Below, piece after piece: positions 1 to 8,260 of a DNA stretch of 46,292 nucleotides. How positions within the stretch are numbered: the stretch's first letter is position 1; the number at the start of each line of letters is the position of its first letter. Below the pieces are notes generated by a model. It was not told the origin of the DNA and made no database searches. It saw only the letters and a program-made list of their open reading frames with translations. The position numbers and the translations under genes were made by a program. The DNA comes from Deltaproteobacteria bacterium (lineage in GTDB: Bacteria > Desulfobacterota > Desulfomonilia > UBA1062): positions 1 to 46,292 of the forward strand of contig JAKPQL010000021.1 in NCBI GenBank assembly GCA_029547045.1. The letters are read 5' to 3'.

Positions 1-115
1 TCAAAGCACCCCTCGCTGACTCCCGATAATCACTGTCCCACCCAGTACTTAAATCCATCCCCTTGATTACCTCATACGCCTGTGGCAAACTCCTGATCAC
101 AAATCGTTGTTCCAC
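1..115 (-). CDS. Partial transposase-like protein, N-terminus only (possible IS256/Mutator type)
   Basis: This open frame runs off the left edge; only its first 38 codons are present. It starts with GTG at 113-115 behind a strong ribosome binding site (AAGGAGG on the minus strand, 122-128, six bases before the start). The peptide contains LSTGWDSDYRESARGAL, which resembles from memory the start of IS256/Mutator-family transposases, where a W-x-x-DYR-x-x-AR-x-AL segment precedes the DNA-binding region. The match is short and recalled rather than computed. If right, the outer end of the insertion sequence should lie between the gene and about position 200; 171-194 looks like a possible end, but its partner is outside the window. 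Confidence 0.45.
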   Translation of the reverse strand, partial: MEQRFVIRSLPQAYEVIKGMDLSTGWDSDYRESARGAL

Positions 116-379
116 GGGGTACCTCCTTCTTTAATGGTCTGATCAACCACGGTGGTACCCCCTTCTCCTTCCCTGACACAAGTTCTGTTACATCACCCAA
201 ACGCCTCAGGTCTGTCTTCTTCTCCATGAATACTGTATACTGGATCTAACACGATAAGTCTATACAATTATGCACTTATTAGTAAATAGGTCCTCAATAC
301 ATATGAGTTGTTATTGATTCCATGGAGTCACTATAACCGGTCATTTATTACCACTCTTAAGTCTGCCTGGGATGGAATA
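116..379. other. Intergenic stretch, no gene seen
   Basis: AT-rich sequence between the start of the partial transposase and the terminator of the lectin gene. I see no reading frame with a ribosome binding site. It may hold the terminal inverted repeat and promoter of the transposase gene. Confidence 0.4.
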
Positions 380-410
380 AAAAGCAGGGCCTGAGATCGA
401 CCCTGCTTTT
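380..410 (-). terminator. Rho-independent terminator of the PEP-CTERM gene
   Basis: A perfect 10-base stem (AAAAGCAGGG at 380-389 and CCCTGCTTTT at 401-410) encloses an 11-base loop. On the minus strand the stem runs into a T-rich tract, and it sits 34 bases after the stop codon of the minus-strand gene at 444. The symmetrical A and T flanks mean it may also work in the other direction. Confidence 0.8.
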
Positions 411-443
411 GCCACCTCAAAGGCCAATTTATTAGCTCCTCAT

Positions 444-1049
444 CTATTTCCTAAGTCCTGCTAGCCCAAGCAAGCCAGATCCTAACAGTAGCATCGTAGC
501 TGGTTCAGGAACAGGGGCAGCATTAGCTTCATACTCAACTATCAAACCACCCCAACCACTCGTTAGAGGAACATCATTCCATTGACCTTCACCATGATAG
601 AAATGAAGAACTTCTTCTGATATGAGCCACCAATCACCAGGAGGATCTATTATAGCGGCTCCACTGTACTCATTGTTTGGCTCACCAGATGCCCAATTTG
701 CGAACAACCAAGCCTCTCCAGTTACCCACTGCCAATTGCCAGCTGGTTCAGGGCTACCAGCTGGTTGATAGCCACCAAGGAAATAGCCATTCAAGATAGA
801 TGCACCACCCAAACTGTTTATAATGAAATCGTTTTCATCCATTGATGTGATGGTTGCTAGATGCCCCATCATTCCCAAGTAAGAGGAACTTGATGCAAGA
901 GTGTTAGCATCATCCCATGTAATTCCTGAAGGAAAGGCTAATGCCTCATAGTAGTGCCCATTTGCTTCCCATAGAACAGGTGTTGCTTGCCCAAGCTCTG
1001 ACACACCCAAGATCATCAATACTGTTATCAATCCCACTACCAACTTCAT
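444..1049 (-). CDS. PEP-CTERM protein with a C-type lectin domain
   Basis: This 201-residue exported protein starts at the ATG at 1047-1049, behind GGGGAG on the minus strand; an upstream in-frame start would add 13 residues before the signal peptide and is less likely. It has a signal peptide (MKLVVGLITVLMILGVSELGQA), then a C-type lectin-like domain with the usual landmarks (WDDAN, GHLATI, NW-x-x-GEPNN, GQWND). It ends with a PEP-CTERM tail: VPEP, a hydrophobic stretch and a basic end (GLRK). That tail is the sorting signal recognised by exosortase, which cleaves it and passes the protein to the cell surface or matrix. No exosortase gene is in the window. The ligand is unknown; the EPN motif suggests mannose-type sugar binding in animal lectins, but that should not be carried over directly. 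Confidence 0.88.
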   Translation of the reverse strand: MKLVVGLITVLMILGVSELGQATPVLWEANGHYYEALAFPSGITWDDANTLASSSSYLGMMGHLATITSMDENDFIINSLGGASILNGYFLGGYQPAGSPEPAGNWQWVTGEAWLFANWASGEPNNEYSGAAIIDPPGDWWLISEEVLHFYHGEGQWNDVPLTSGWGGLIVEYEANAAPVPEPATMLLLGSGLLGLAGLRK

Positions 1050-1585
1050 CTTCACTCCCCTTTGGTATTGTTTAGAAGGACTCAGCAAGGCATAGATCTG
1101 AGATAAGATGTTCTTATGCTAAGATGCTTTGGTCCTCCTCAATGTATTGCCAAGATGAATATCTAGATGAACGGACACGAAAAATGCAATAAATATACCG
1201 AAATACAGGATTAATGATATCAATAAGTTGGCTAAATGATGTTTTAAATTAAGGGGATCCGATAGAATTAATATTCTGCCTTAATGGAAACATTTTACAT
1301 TCCTGTAAGTCGCCTTATCTGAGAGTAGACATAAGAGGTCTTGTTGATCTGAATATCTCAAATGAAAATTCATACATGCCATGGAAAAAGATTCGTTCCA
1401 GGTGCATTTTAACGGACCAAATTTTAAAAAATGTGCTGCGTAGCACGCGAGGGTAGCCCCCCAAATAAAGGGAGGGGGGTCTTCCTAATAAAAACAGCAA
1501 TGTCACAGCCATTTTGGGCGATAACAAAATACAAAGAAATTGATCCACAACAAAACTGGATTGCAGGGCATGATGATCAAGTAAA

Positions 1586-1604
1586 ACTGGATTACTAATC
1601 CAGT
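1586..1604. repeat. Inverted repeat upstream of the recombinase
   Basis: ACTGGATT-ACT-AATCCAGT is a perfect 8-3-8 inverted repeat. Its left arm belongs to one of two direct copies of AAAACTGGATT (1552-1562, 1583-1593). On the minus strand, together with 1605-1610, it resembles the anticodon arm of the tRNA-Leu at 3957-4041. It could be a recombinase or excisionase binding site, or a remnant of an attachment site. Confidence 0.55.
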
Positions 1605-1620
1605 GCGTCTTTAATTATTA

Positions 1621-1649
1621 TTTACTAGAGCCGATATATAAGGTATATG
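1621..1649 (+). promoter_or_regulatory. Candidate promoter of the recombinase gene
   Basis: TTTACT (1621-1626) and TATATG (1644-1649) are 17 bases apart, a fair sigma70 match (about four of six bases each). Two copies of TGTAAC (1648-1653 and 1659-1664) lie one helical turn apart just downstream and could be a repressor site. Confidence 0.35.
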
Positions 1650-1688
1650 TAACGCTATTGTAACACTTAGACAAAAGGAGGCTTGCCC

Positions 1689-2777
1689 ATGGGAACGGTA
1701 TACAAGAGGGGTAAAATCTGGTGGATCAAGTACCACAAGAATGGGCGGCAATACTTTGAATCATCAAAAAGTCACCTAAAGGGTGAGGCTGAGAAGTTCT
1801 TAAAACAACGTGAGGGCGACATAGCCAAGGGCAAGACTCCAGGTATCTATTACGAACGAGTAACATTCGATGAGTTGGTTAAAGACTTGCTTGCCGATTA
1901 CAAGATAAACAATAAAAAGTCTGAATGGCGCGCCAAGATAAGCGTGGATCACCTGAAAGCATACTTCAATGGAATGAAAGCTGTGGATATCAACACAGCG
2001 CAAATCAGAGGGTATATTAACGTCCGCCTTGAGGAGAAAGCTAAGGCTGCAACCATCAACCGTGAACTGAGCGCACTTCGCCGTGCTTTCCATCTGACAA
2101 TGCAGGGCGGCAAGATTGACCGAATCCCCCACTTCCCCATGTTGAAGGAACACAACGTCAGAGAGGGATTCTTCACCCATGATGAATTTCTGGCTCTCCG
2201 TGCCGCCCTGCCATGCCATCTTCACGGTCCCGTTACAATTGGTTATAGGTTCGGACTCCGCAAGGGAGAGCTCCTGAACCTCACTTGGGACAGGATCAAT
2301 CTGAAAGAAGGGGTGATCAGGCTGGAAGGTAAGGATACCAAGTCCGGCAAGGGTCGCACCATCTATCTCGATGACGAGAGCAAAGCTATCCTCCAAGGCA
2401 TATCAGACGCACGGAAGAAGCTGAAGAACATCACACCCCTTGTATTCCTGAATGATAGAGGCACAGGACCGCTCAAGGACTTCAGGGGTGCATGGGAGGC
2501 AGCTTGCACTGCGGCAGGCCTCCAGGGCCGCTTATTCCACGATCTGAGGCGCACCGCTGTCAGGAATATGGTACGAGCTGGGGTTTCGGAACATGTTGCC
2601 ATGGGCATCTCAGGGCATCGTACCCGCTCGGTTTTTGATCGTTATGATATAGTTTCGGAAACCGATCTGAAGGCTGCCACCGAGAAGATTGTTACACATC
2701 ATGAGGCCCTTGGAACCGAGAAGAAGGTCGTAACGGTTGATTTTTCCAAGAAAGGAAAAACTCGCAAAACTAGATGA
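1689..2777 (+). CDS. Tyrosine recombinase / integrase
   Basis: This 362-residue site-specific recombinase cuts and rejoins DNA through a covalent phosphotyrosine. I start at ATG 1689, seven bases after AGGAGG; a TTG at 1683 is too close to that site. The N-terminal region (MGTVYKRGKIWWIKY) is the arm-type DNA-binding part, residues about 60-150 form the core-binding domain, and the C-terminal half is catalytic with a full active site: R191 (FGLRKGEL), K218 (KDTKSGKGR), H284-x-x-R287 (HDLRR), H310 (GHR) and Y319 (DRYD). The gene lies about 1.2 kb from the tRNA-Leu 3' end, with one cargo gene between, so it is the likely integrase of the island. It looks intact. Confidence 0.93.
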   Translation: MGTVYKRGKIWWIKYHKNGRQYFESSKSHLKGEAEKFLKQREGDIAKGKTPGIYYERVTFDELVKDLLADYKINNKKSEWRAKISVDHLKAYFNGMKAVDINTAQIRGYINVRLEEKAKAATINRELSALRRAFHLTMQGGKIDRIPHFPMLKEHNVREGFFTHDEFLALRAALPCHLHGPVTIGYRFGLRKGELLNLTWDRINLKEGVIRLEGKDTKSGKGRTIYLDDESKAILQGISDARKKLKNITPLVFLNDRGTGPLKDFRGAWEAACTAAGLQGRLFHDLRRTAVRNMVRAGVSEHVAMGISGHRTRSVFDRYDIVSETDLKAATEKIVTHHEALGTEKKVVTVDFSKKGKTRKTR

Positions 2778-2789
2778 TCTGAATGCTTC

Positions 2790-3821
2790 TCATGGTGTGG
2801 GGAATATACTATCTTTAGTAAGTTCAAATCCCAACGCCTTACCTTGAGGAATAGGGATTTCAAAATTGGCTGACTCATTTATCTGAGATCTTTTAACGCC
2901 ATTAACAAAAAATGCGGCATTCACCTCTCTCAATTTTATTTTTTTATCAAGTGTATCATTAGGATGAATGAATGGAATATATACTAACAGTTTGCGATAC
3001 CCATAAAGCACGCTGAGATCTTGACCAATGGCCCCTGTGCCTGTTTTAGAGCTTACCTCCATTGTAACTTGGAGATTACCATCAGGCAATTGTGTCATTT
3101 CCATATTATCCAACGAAAATTGAATCACTCCTTCTTCTTTAGCATCTACCTTGAATATACGTGTCCAAGTTTCTCCCCTATTCCACGATATTGGTACTAT
3201 GTCACCAGGATGATCCTTCCAATTGCCTGAGAAAACACATTCAATATTACCATCAATTCTTTGTATGATCCTGTCTTTCTGTTCAATATTTATTGTAACC
3301 TCATTGGCAGTAATACCTCCAGTCTGCCCATGAGAGGTTACTGTTACATTCTTTTCTGAAGGTGTTCCAGAAGGAAGCTTCTTTGAATCAACCGCCACAT
3401 CTTGTTTCTTCGCCGGGGGTTTACTGGCTTTAGGTGTACCCTTGCTTACCTTTGATGACGTACTCTTGCTGGCATTTATAGTTCTTCTTACCTCCCTATT
3501 GTACTCCAGAATTCGATTTGATCTCTCGGTTTCTGTGAGGGTTTTATCATCTCTTAATGTCGTGCAATAAGCTGCATACATCATCTGTTCAAGATATATT
3601 TTCCCGGTGTCCGGTATCTTATTGAGTAAATCCTGAGTCGTAGTCTTCGTTGCTGTTCTCAGATCGGCTCCCTTCAGGGGGCCTAATTTTGCGACTTCAG
3701 CGCTTACTTTGACCTCCCAATCCTTTTTTAGTTGCTCTGGGAATTTCGGGCATTCAAGCGCATATACATTGCCAATAAATAACGCCAAGATAACTACAAG
3801 GTTTGTGACTACATATTTCAT
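2790..3821 (-). CDS. Secreted protein of unknown function
   Basis: A 343-residue protein that I cannot assign. It has a signal peptide (MKYVVTNLVVILALFIGNVYA), a helical N-terminal region (about 22-125) with two cysteines that could pair, a low-complexity linker rich in Ser, Lys, Thr and Pro (about 126-165), then a segment reading GQTGGITANEVTINI. That GGITAN-V-I type segment recurs, as far as I recall, in unrelated bacterial proteins as a short connector. The last 150 residues look beta-rich. The start has a purine-rich ribosome binding site (AGAGGGGGGG). The gene faces the recombinase, only 12 bases from its end, and sits between it and the tRNA, so it is island cargo. Base composition matches the island. 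Confidence 0.75.
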   Translation of the reverse strand: MKYVVTNLVVILALFIGNVYALECPKFPEQLKKDWEVKVSAEVAKLGPLKGADLRTATKTTTQDLLNKIPDTGKIYLEQMMYAAYCTTLRDDKTLTETERSNRILEYNREVRRTINASKSTSSKVSKGTPKASKPPAKKQDVAVDSKKLPSGTPSEKNVTVTSHGQTGGITANEVTINIEQKDRIIQRIDGNIECVFSGNWKDHPGDIVPISWNRGETWTRIFKVDAKEEGVIQFSLDNMEMTQLPDGNLQVTMEVSSKTGTGAIGQDLSVLYGYRKLLVYIPFIHPNDTLDKKIKLREVNAAFFVNGVKRSQINESANFEIPIPQGKALGFELTKDSIFPTP

Positions 3822-3900
3822 TTCTACCCCCCCTCTGCTAACTGCTATGACAAATTCAATCCAGACATTTCATGACCGTTACATATTCGTTACAATCAGC

Positions 3901-3917
3901 AATTATGCTGCATAATT
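3901..3917. repeat. Palindrome near the island end
   Basis: AATTATGC-T-GCATAATT is a perfect 8-1-8 palindrome 40 bases from the tRNA-Leu 3' end, upstream of the minus-strand cargo gene. It may be a binding site for a recombination accessory protein or a repressor of the cargo gene; neither role can be shown from sequence. Confidence 0.5.
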
Positions 3918-3956
3918 GATTATTATGATCGTCATTATTATCTAGTATATTCAAAG

Positions 3957-4043
<87 letters not shown>

Positions 4044-4052
4044 GGGCTTCAT

Positions 4053-4080
4053 TCTATATGCATCGGAAACGGTTTGTCCA
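4053..4080 (-). promoter_or_regulatory. Candidate promoter of tRNA-Leu
   Basis: On the minus strand TGGACA (4075-4080) and TATAGA (4053-4058) are separated by 16 bases, and the -10 element lies 11 bases before the mature tRNA 5' end. This fits a short-leader sigma70 promoter, separate from the pyk gene upstream. Confidence 0.45.
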
Positions 4081-4126
4081 GATGGGTAGTGTTGAACGTA
4101 CCGGGAAACGGTCTGGCGGAGACCCC

Positions 4127-5557
4127 TCAGGACCCTCTCAGGTCAATGATCTCCAGGCGGTGGTTCGCACCGGGATCCCTCTGGGAGGGACCCTCGGTGA
4201 GCAGCGCGAGATCTCCGGGAAGACCTTGGGCACGGACCCATGAGCGTATGTATCGGTTCCAGTCCCGCGGGACATCGGGCTCATAGACCGGCTGGATGCC
4301 GGAGCTGAAGACGAGCCGATGACAGGTTGCCTCGTTCGAGCTCACGGCCACGATCCAGACCGGGAGACGGAACCTGGCAAGGCTCCGCGCCGTATACCCG
4401 CCCGCAGTCGGTACGAAGACTGCCGCAGGGGTGGCGTGCCTGAGCGCCGCCTCCACGCTGAACACGAGCAGGTCGTTCAATCCGGTCGCGCGACCGTCCA
4501 GGACCTCCTTCAGCCGCTCCCTGAGCCGGTACCCCGGGCCATACGGCTCGGTGGCCTCCGCGATCCTGGCGAGCATGGCGCAGGCCTCCACGGGGTACCT
4601 GCCCATGGCCGACTCGCCGGAGAGCATGACGCAGTCCGTGCCGTCCAGGATGGCGTTTGCCACGTCCGTGGACTCGGCCCGGGTGGGTCTCCGGTTCTCA
4701 GTCATGGACTCGAGCATCTGGGTGGCCGTGATCACCGGCTTGCCGGCCATGGCCGCCTTGTGCATGAGGTATTTCTGGACCACGGCCATGCGCTCAATGG
4801 CGATCTCCACGCCCAGGTCCCCCCGGGCGATCATGATGCCGTCGGCGGCTTCCAGGATGGCATCGAGGTTGTCCAGGGCCCCGGACCGCTCGATCTTGGC
4901 GATGACCATGGGGTCATAGCCGATGGCCTGGGCGGCGCTGCGTGCCGCACGGATGTCTTCCGCCGTCACCGCGAAGGACTGGCACAGGGCGTCGATCCCC
5001 TGGGAGGCGGCGAACCGCACGCATTCGTGGTCCCGCTCGGTGAAGGCGCTGATGCCCAGGTCGATGCCCGGCAGGTTGAGGCCCTTGCGCGAGCGCAGCT
5101 CGCCTCCCACCTGCACCCTGCAGGCCACGTCGCTCCCGCTGACCCCGGAGACCTCGAGCTGGATGAGCCCGTCGTTCAGGAAGAGCGTGTCACCCCTCTT
5201 CACCGCCTTCGGCAGCCGGTCGAAGCTCACCGAAACCCGCGTGCCGTCACCCGTGATCTCTTCGGTGGTCAGCGTGAAGGGCTCGCCGGGCTTCAGTTCC
5301 ACAGGCTCGTTCGCGATCTCGCCGATGCGCATCTTGGGCCCGGGCAGGTCGGCCATGACGGCGATGCGCCTGCCCGCGCGGTCCGCGGCCGTGCGCAGGT
5401 CCGCGATGACCCGGGCATGGCCTTTGAAGTCACCGTGGGAGAAATTGAGCCGGGCGATGTCCATGCCGGCCAGCACGAGCGCCTCCATGACCGCGGGGGT
5501 GCTCGACGCCGGCCCGATGGTGCAGACGATCTTGGTCTTGTGGTTTCTCAGCTGCAT
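4127..5557 (-). CDS. pyk: Pyruvate kinase
   Basis: Converts phosphoenolpyruvate and ADP to pyruvate and ATP in the last step of glycolysis. The 476-residue length is normal. I start at the ATG at 5555-5557 behind GAGG; a TTG five codons upstream is possible. Key residues are present: R36 in ARLNFSHG, K221 and E223 in KIERSGALDN, D247 in MIARGDLGVE, T279 in ITATQMLESM, and the RPTRAESTDVANAILDG segment. The C-terminal domain is present but ends with an atypical tail. The gene follows glgP by 28 bases on the same strand, so the two are probably cotranscribed, linking glycogen breakdown to ATP formation. Confidence 0.97.
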   Translation of the reverse strand: MQLRNHKTKIVCTIGPASSTPAVMEALVLAGMDIARLNFSHGDFKGHARVIADLRTAADRAGRRIAVMADLPGPKMRIGEIANEPVELKPGEPFTLTTEEITGDGTRVSVSFDRLPKAVKRGDTLFLNDGLIQLEVSGVSGSDVACRVQVGGELRSRKGLNLPGIDLGISAFTERDHECVRFAASQGIDALCQSFAVTAEDIRAARSAAQAIGYDPMVIAKIERSGALDNLDAILEAADGIMIARGDLGVEIAIERMAVVQKYLMHKAAMAGKPVITATQMLESMTENRRPTRAESTDVANAILDGTDCVMLSGESAMGRYPVEACAMLARIAEATEPYGPGYRLRERLKEVLDGRATGLNDLLVFSVEAALRHATPAAVFVPTAGGYTARSLARFRLPVWIVAVSSNEATCHRLVFSSGIQPVYEPDVPRDWNRYIRSWVRAQGLPGDLALLTEGPSQRDPGANHRLEIIDLRGS

Positions 5558-5585
5558 GGCAGCCTCAGCCAAGCCTCATCCGCTG

Positions 5586-8138
5586 TCACGCCCAGCAGAT
5601 CAGACCCATGTCCACCGGGTAGATGAGGCTGGAGTGCGACGGCAGGACTCTCACGGAATAGCCGAACCTGCCCGTGGTCTCGCAGGTGATGCGGCTTTCG
5701 AAGAGGTGACTCCCCCTGCCGAGCTCCTTGATGTGATCCATCATCACGTCCTTGGCATTGGAGAGGTTGCCCGCGTCGTCGATGGTGCCGTAGTACGCAC
5801 GCACGCTCACGTCCGAGGGGCTGATGGAGCCCAGCTTCACCTCTGCCCGGATGGTGATGTCGCTGTGCACCGCCACCTCCTCGCCGCCTTCGTGGCTGAT
5901 CTCGGTCACCGCCACGTCGGCCCACTTGGCGGTCAGGGTGTCCTTCCACTTCACCACCTGGCGGACCGCCTTGAAGTTGTCGGAGGTGAGCGCCTTCATG
6001 TTGAGCGCCGCGGCCATGTAACACCGGTCGGTGTACTCCTCCACCATCCGGTTGGAGTTGAAGACGGGGCACAGGGTGCGCATGGACTTCTTCATCATGC
6101 CGATCCATCCCCGGGGCAGACCGTCGAGCCCCCGCTCGTAGAACAGCGGGATGATGTCCCTCTCCAGGAGGTCGTAGACGGCCTTGCTCTCCACCTGGTC
6201 CTGGTAGTCGTGGTTCTCGTACACCTCTCCGTTGCCGATGGACCAGCCCAGGTCGGGGCGGTAGCCCTCCACCCACCACCCGTCCTGCACCGAGAGGTTG
6301 AGGGCGCCGTTGGCCGTGGCCTTCATGCCCGAGGTGCCGCAGGCCTCCAGGGGGCGCCTGGGGTTGTTGAGCCACACGTCCACCCCCTCCACGAGGTAGC
6401 GCGTGATGTTCATGTTGTAGTCCTCCAGGAACACGATCTTGTCCCGGAACGGCTCCTCGCGGGCGATATGGATGATCCGCTGGATGATGGTCTTGCCCTC
6501 GTGGTCCCGGGGGTGAGCCTTGCCGGCCACGATGAGCTGCACCGGGAACTCCCGGTTGGAAAGGATGGCCTTGAGCCGCTCGATGTCCCGGAAGATGAGC
6601 AGGCCCCGCTTGTACGTGGCGAACCGGCGCGCGTACCCGATGGTCAGGGCGTCCGGGTGCAGGGTCTCCATGGCCCGCTGGAGGTCCTTGGGCTTTGCCC
6701 CCCGGGTGGAGAGCTGCTTCATGAGCCTCTTGCGGGCATAGGCCACGAGACGTTCCCTGCGGCGCTGATGGGTCGCCCACAGCTCGGCGTCGGGGATCTC
6801 GTCGATGCGCTCCCACACCTTCTGGTTGTCCGGGTCCTCCTTCCACTTGGGACCCAGGTACCGGTCGAAGAGCTCGGCCATCTCGTCCGAAATCCACGAC
6901 GGGATGTGGATGCCGTTGGTGATCGACGAGATGGGCACGTCCTCGTTCTTCACGTGGGGCCAGATGTCCTTCCACATGTCCCGGGACACCTCGCCGTGGA
7001 GCTTGCTCACGCCGTTGCGGAACGCCGAGTTCTTGATGGCGAACACCGTTGCGCCGAACCCCTCCTTGTCGTCCAGGGGGTTCTTCCTGCCGAGCGCGAC
7101 GAAGTCCTGCCACGGGATCCCCATCTCGTCCACGTAGGGCCTGATGTACTTTTCCATGAGCCCGATGTCGAACACGTCGTTGCCCGCGGGCACCGGCGTG
7201 TGGGTGGTGAAGACCAGGGAGGCGCGAACCAGCTCCCGGGCGGTCTTGAAGTCGAGGCCGTGGCGCTTCATGAGGTTGCGGATGCGCTCCAGGCCGACCA
7301 GGAAGCTGTGGCCCTCGTTCATGTGGTACACCATGGGGTCGATGCCCAGGGCGTCCAGCGCCCGCATGCCCCCGATGCCCAGCATGATCTCCTGCCTGAG
7401 CCGGTCCTCGTTGTTGCCTGCATAGAGCCCGCCGGTGATGCCCCGCTCGTCAGGGTGGTTCTCCTCGATATTCGAGTCCAGGAGGTAGAGCGGCACGCGG
7501 CCCACCTGGCACCGCCAGATCTGGGCCCAGCACTCCCGATCGCCGAGCTTCACCGAGATCTTGATGGGTTTGCCGCTCTTGTTCTGCTCCAGCATGAGCG
7601 TCATGTGGTAGAAGTCGTTGTTCGGAGACTCCTCCTGCTGCCAGCCGTCCCAGCTCAGGTACTGGGTGAAGTAGCCGTGCTTGTACAGGAGCCCCACGCC
7701 GGTCAACGGCAGCCTCAGGTCGCTGGCGCTCTTCAGGTGGTCGCCGGCCAGGATGCCCAGGCCGCCCGAGTAGATGGGGAGGCTCTCGGTGATGCCGAAC
7801 TCCATGGAGAAGTAGGCGATGGTGAAGTCGATGGGCTGCGCCAGGAGGAAGGAATAGACACCCTTCTCCTTGATGTAGTCCTCGAACTCCTCTTGGGTCT
7901 TCTTCATCTGGGACAGGAAGCCCTCGTCCTCCATGAGGTCCATGATGCGTCCCTGCGAGACGCGGGAGAGCATGTCCACCGGGTTGTGGCCGGTCTCCTC
8001 CCAGAGGTCCCGGTCCATGTGCTGGAAGAGCCGCAGGCCCTTGTGGTTCCAGCAGTACCAGACGTTGTATGCCAGCTGGAGGATCGGGTTGAGCGTTTCC
8101 GGCAGGGTGGGAATCACCCTAAAGGATCTGATCTTCAT
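5586..8138 (-). CDS. glgP: Alpha-glucan (glycogen/maltodextrin) phosphorylase
   Basis: An 850-residue GT35 enzyme that splits glucose 1-phosphate from the ends of glycogen or maltodextrin, using pyridoxal phosphate. The N-terminus (NPILQLAYNVWYCWNHKG) is the extension typical of the bacterial and archaeal TIGR02094-type phosphorylases. The catalytic core shows FATYKRGLLIFRDIERL, VAGKAHPRD, and EACGTSGMKATANG, whose lysine carries the cofactor, followed by DGWWVEGYRP. A beta-rich C-terminal region of about 100 residues follows. The start has AAAGGGG six bases upstream. It lies downstream of the tol operon on the same strand, but a 228-base gap with promoter-like signals suggests separate transcription with pyk. 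Confidence 0.96.
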   Translation of the reverse strand: MKIRSFRVIPTLPETLNPILQLAYNVWYCWNHKGLRLFQHMDRDLWEETGHNPVDMLSRVSQGRIMDLMEDEGFLSQMKKTQEEFEDYIKEKGVYSFLLAQPIDFTIAYFSMEFGITESLPIYSGGLGILAGDHLKSASDLRLPLTGVGLLYKHGYFTQYLSWDGWQQEESPNNDFYHMTLMLEQNKSGKPIKISVKLGDRECWAQIWRCQVGRVPLYLLDSNIEENHPDERGITGGLYAGNNEDRLRQEIMLGIGGMRALDALGIDPMVYHMNEGHSFLVGLERIRNLMKRHGLDFKTARELVRASLVFTTHTPVPAGNDVFDIGLMEKYIRPYVDEMGIPWQDFVALGRKNPLDDKEGFGATVFAIKNSAFRNGVSKLHGEVSRDMWKDIWPHVKNEDVPISSITNGIHIPSWISDEMAELFDRYLGPKWKEDPDNQKVWERIDEIPDAELWATHQRRRERLVAYARKRLMKQLSTRGAKPKDLQRAMETLHPDALTIGYARRFATYKRGLLIFRDIERLKAILSNREFPVQLIVAGKAHPRDHEGKTIIQRIIHIAREEPFRDKIVFLEDYNMNITRYLVEGVDVWLNNPRRPLEACGTSGMKATANGALNLSVQDGWWVEGYRPDLGWSIGNGEVYENHDYQDQVESKAVYDLLERDIIPLFYERGLDGLPRGWIGMMKKSMRTLCPVFNSNRMVEEYTDRCYMAAALNMKALTSDNFKAVRQVVKWKDTLTAKWADVAVTEISHEGGEEVAVHSDITIRAEVKLGSISPSDVSVRAYYGTIDDAGNLSNAKDVMMDHIKELGRGSHLFESRITCETTGRFGYSVRVLPSHSSLIYPVDMGLICWA

Positions 8139-8260
8139 GAAAACCCCTTTCGTTCATGTGCATGCTCGGCCGGTGCGCCCCACTCGGGCCCGCACCGTCG
8201 TGCCGGGAGAAGATTCCAGGACAGCCCCTGGGAGCTCCATCGGCACTCTGAGAGAAAAAA

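Larger units (their letters stand above)
1050..1688. other. 639-base intergenic region between lectin gene and recombinase
   Basis: No convincing gene is seen. The region holds a small hairpin (GTGCT-GCGT-AGCAC, 1433-1446), a C6/G6 inverted pair (1457-1462 and 1474-1479), two direct copies of AAAACTGGATT (1552-1562 and 1583-1593) and a perfect inverted repeat at 1586-1604. The right part probably contains the recombinase promoter and the DNA sites it or an excision factor binds. Confidence 0.5.
1..3956. mobile_element. End of an AT-rich genomic island abutting tRNA-Leu
   Basis: The whole stretch is visibly AT-richer than the rest of the window, and the change falls at the 3' end of the tRNA-Leu gene. 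It carries a tyrosine recombinase, a truncated transposase-like gene and two exported proteins with no housekeeping role. Tyrosine recombinases commonly insert elements at tRNA 3' ends, leaving the tRNA intact. No second copy of the tRNA 3' end is visible between 1 and 3956, so the other boundary should lie beyond the left edge. The boundary and the element type are inference; the composition shift and the gene content are seen directly. Confidence 0.65.

Noticed and set aside
1139-1200. Sigma54 promoter for the PEP-CTERM gene
   Set aside because: On the minus strand TGGCAATACATTGA has a spacing one base too short, and CGGTATATTTATTGCA (1185-1200) has correct spacing but almost no -24 match. 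Neither is convincing.
1315-1548. A 77-codon minus-strand ORF in the island
   Set aside because: No ribosome binding site, no recognisable motif, and it spans the hairpins and C6/G6 repeat.
444-1688. Possible diversity-generating retroelement around the lectin-fold gene
   Set aside because: Such systems use C-type lectin folds, but there is no reverse transcriptase and no template-like repeat of the gene in the window.
1800-2396. A 198-codon minus-strand ORF inside the recombinase gene
   Set aside because: It is antisense to the conserved catalytic domain and has no start signal.
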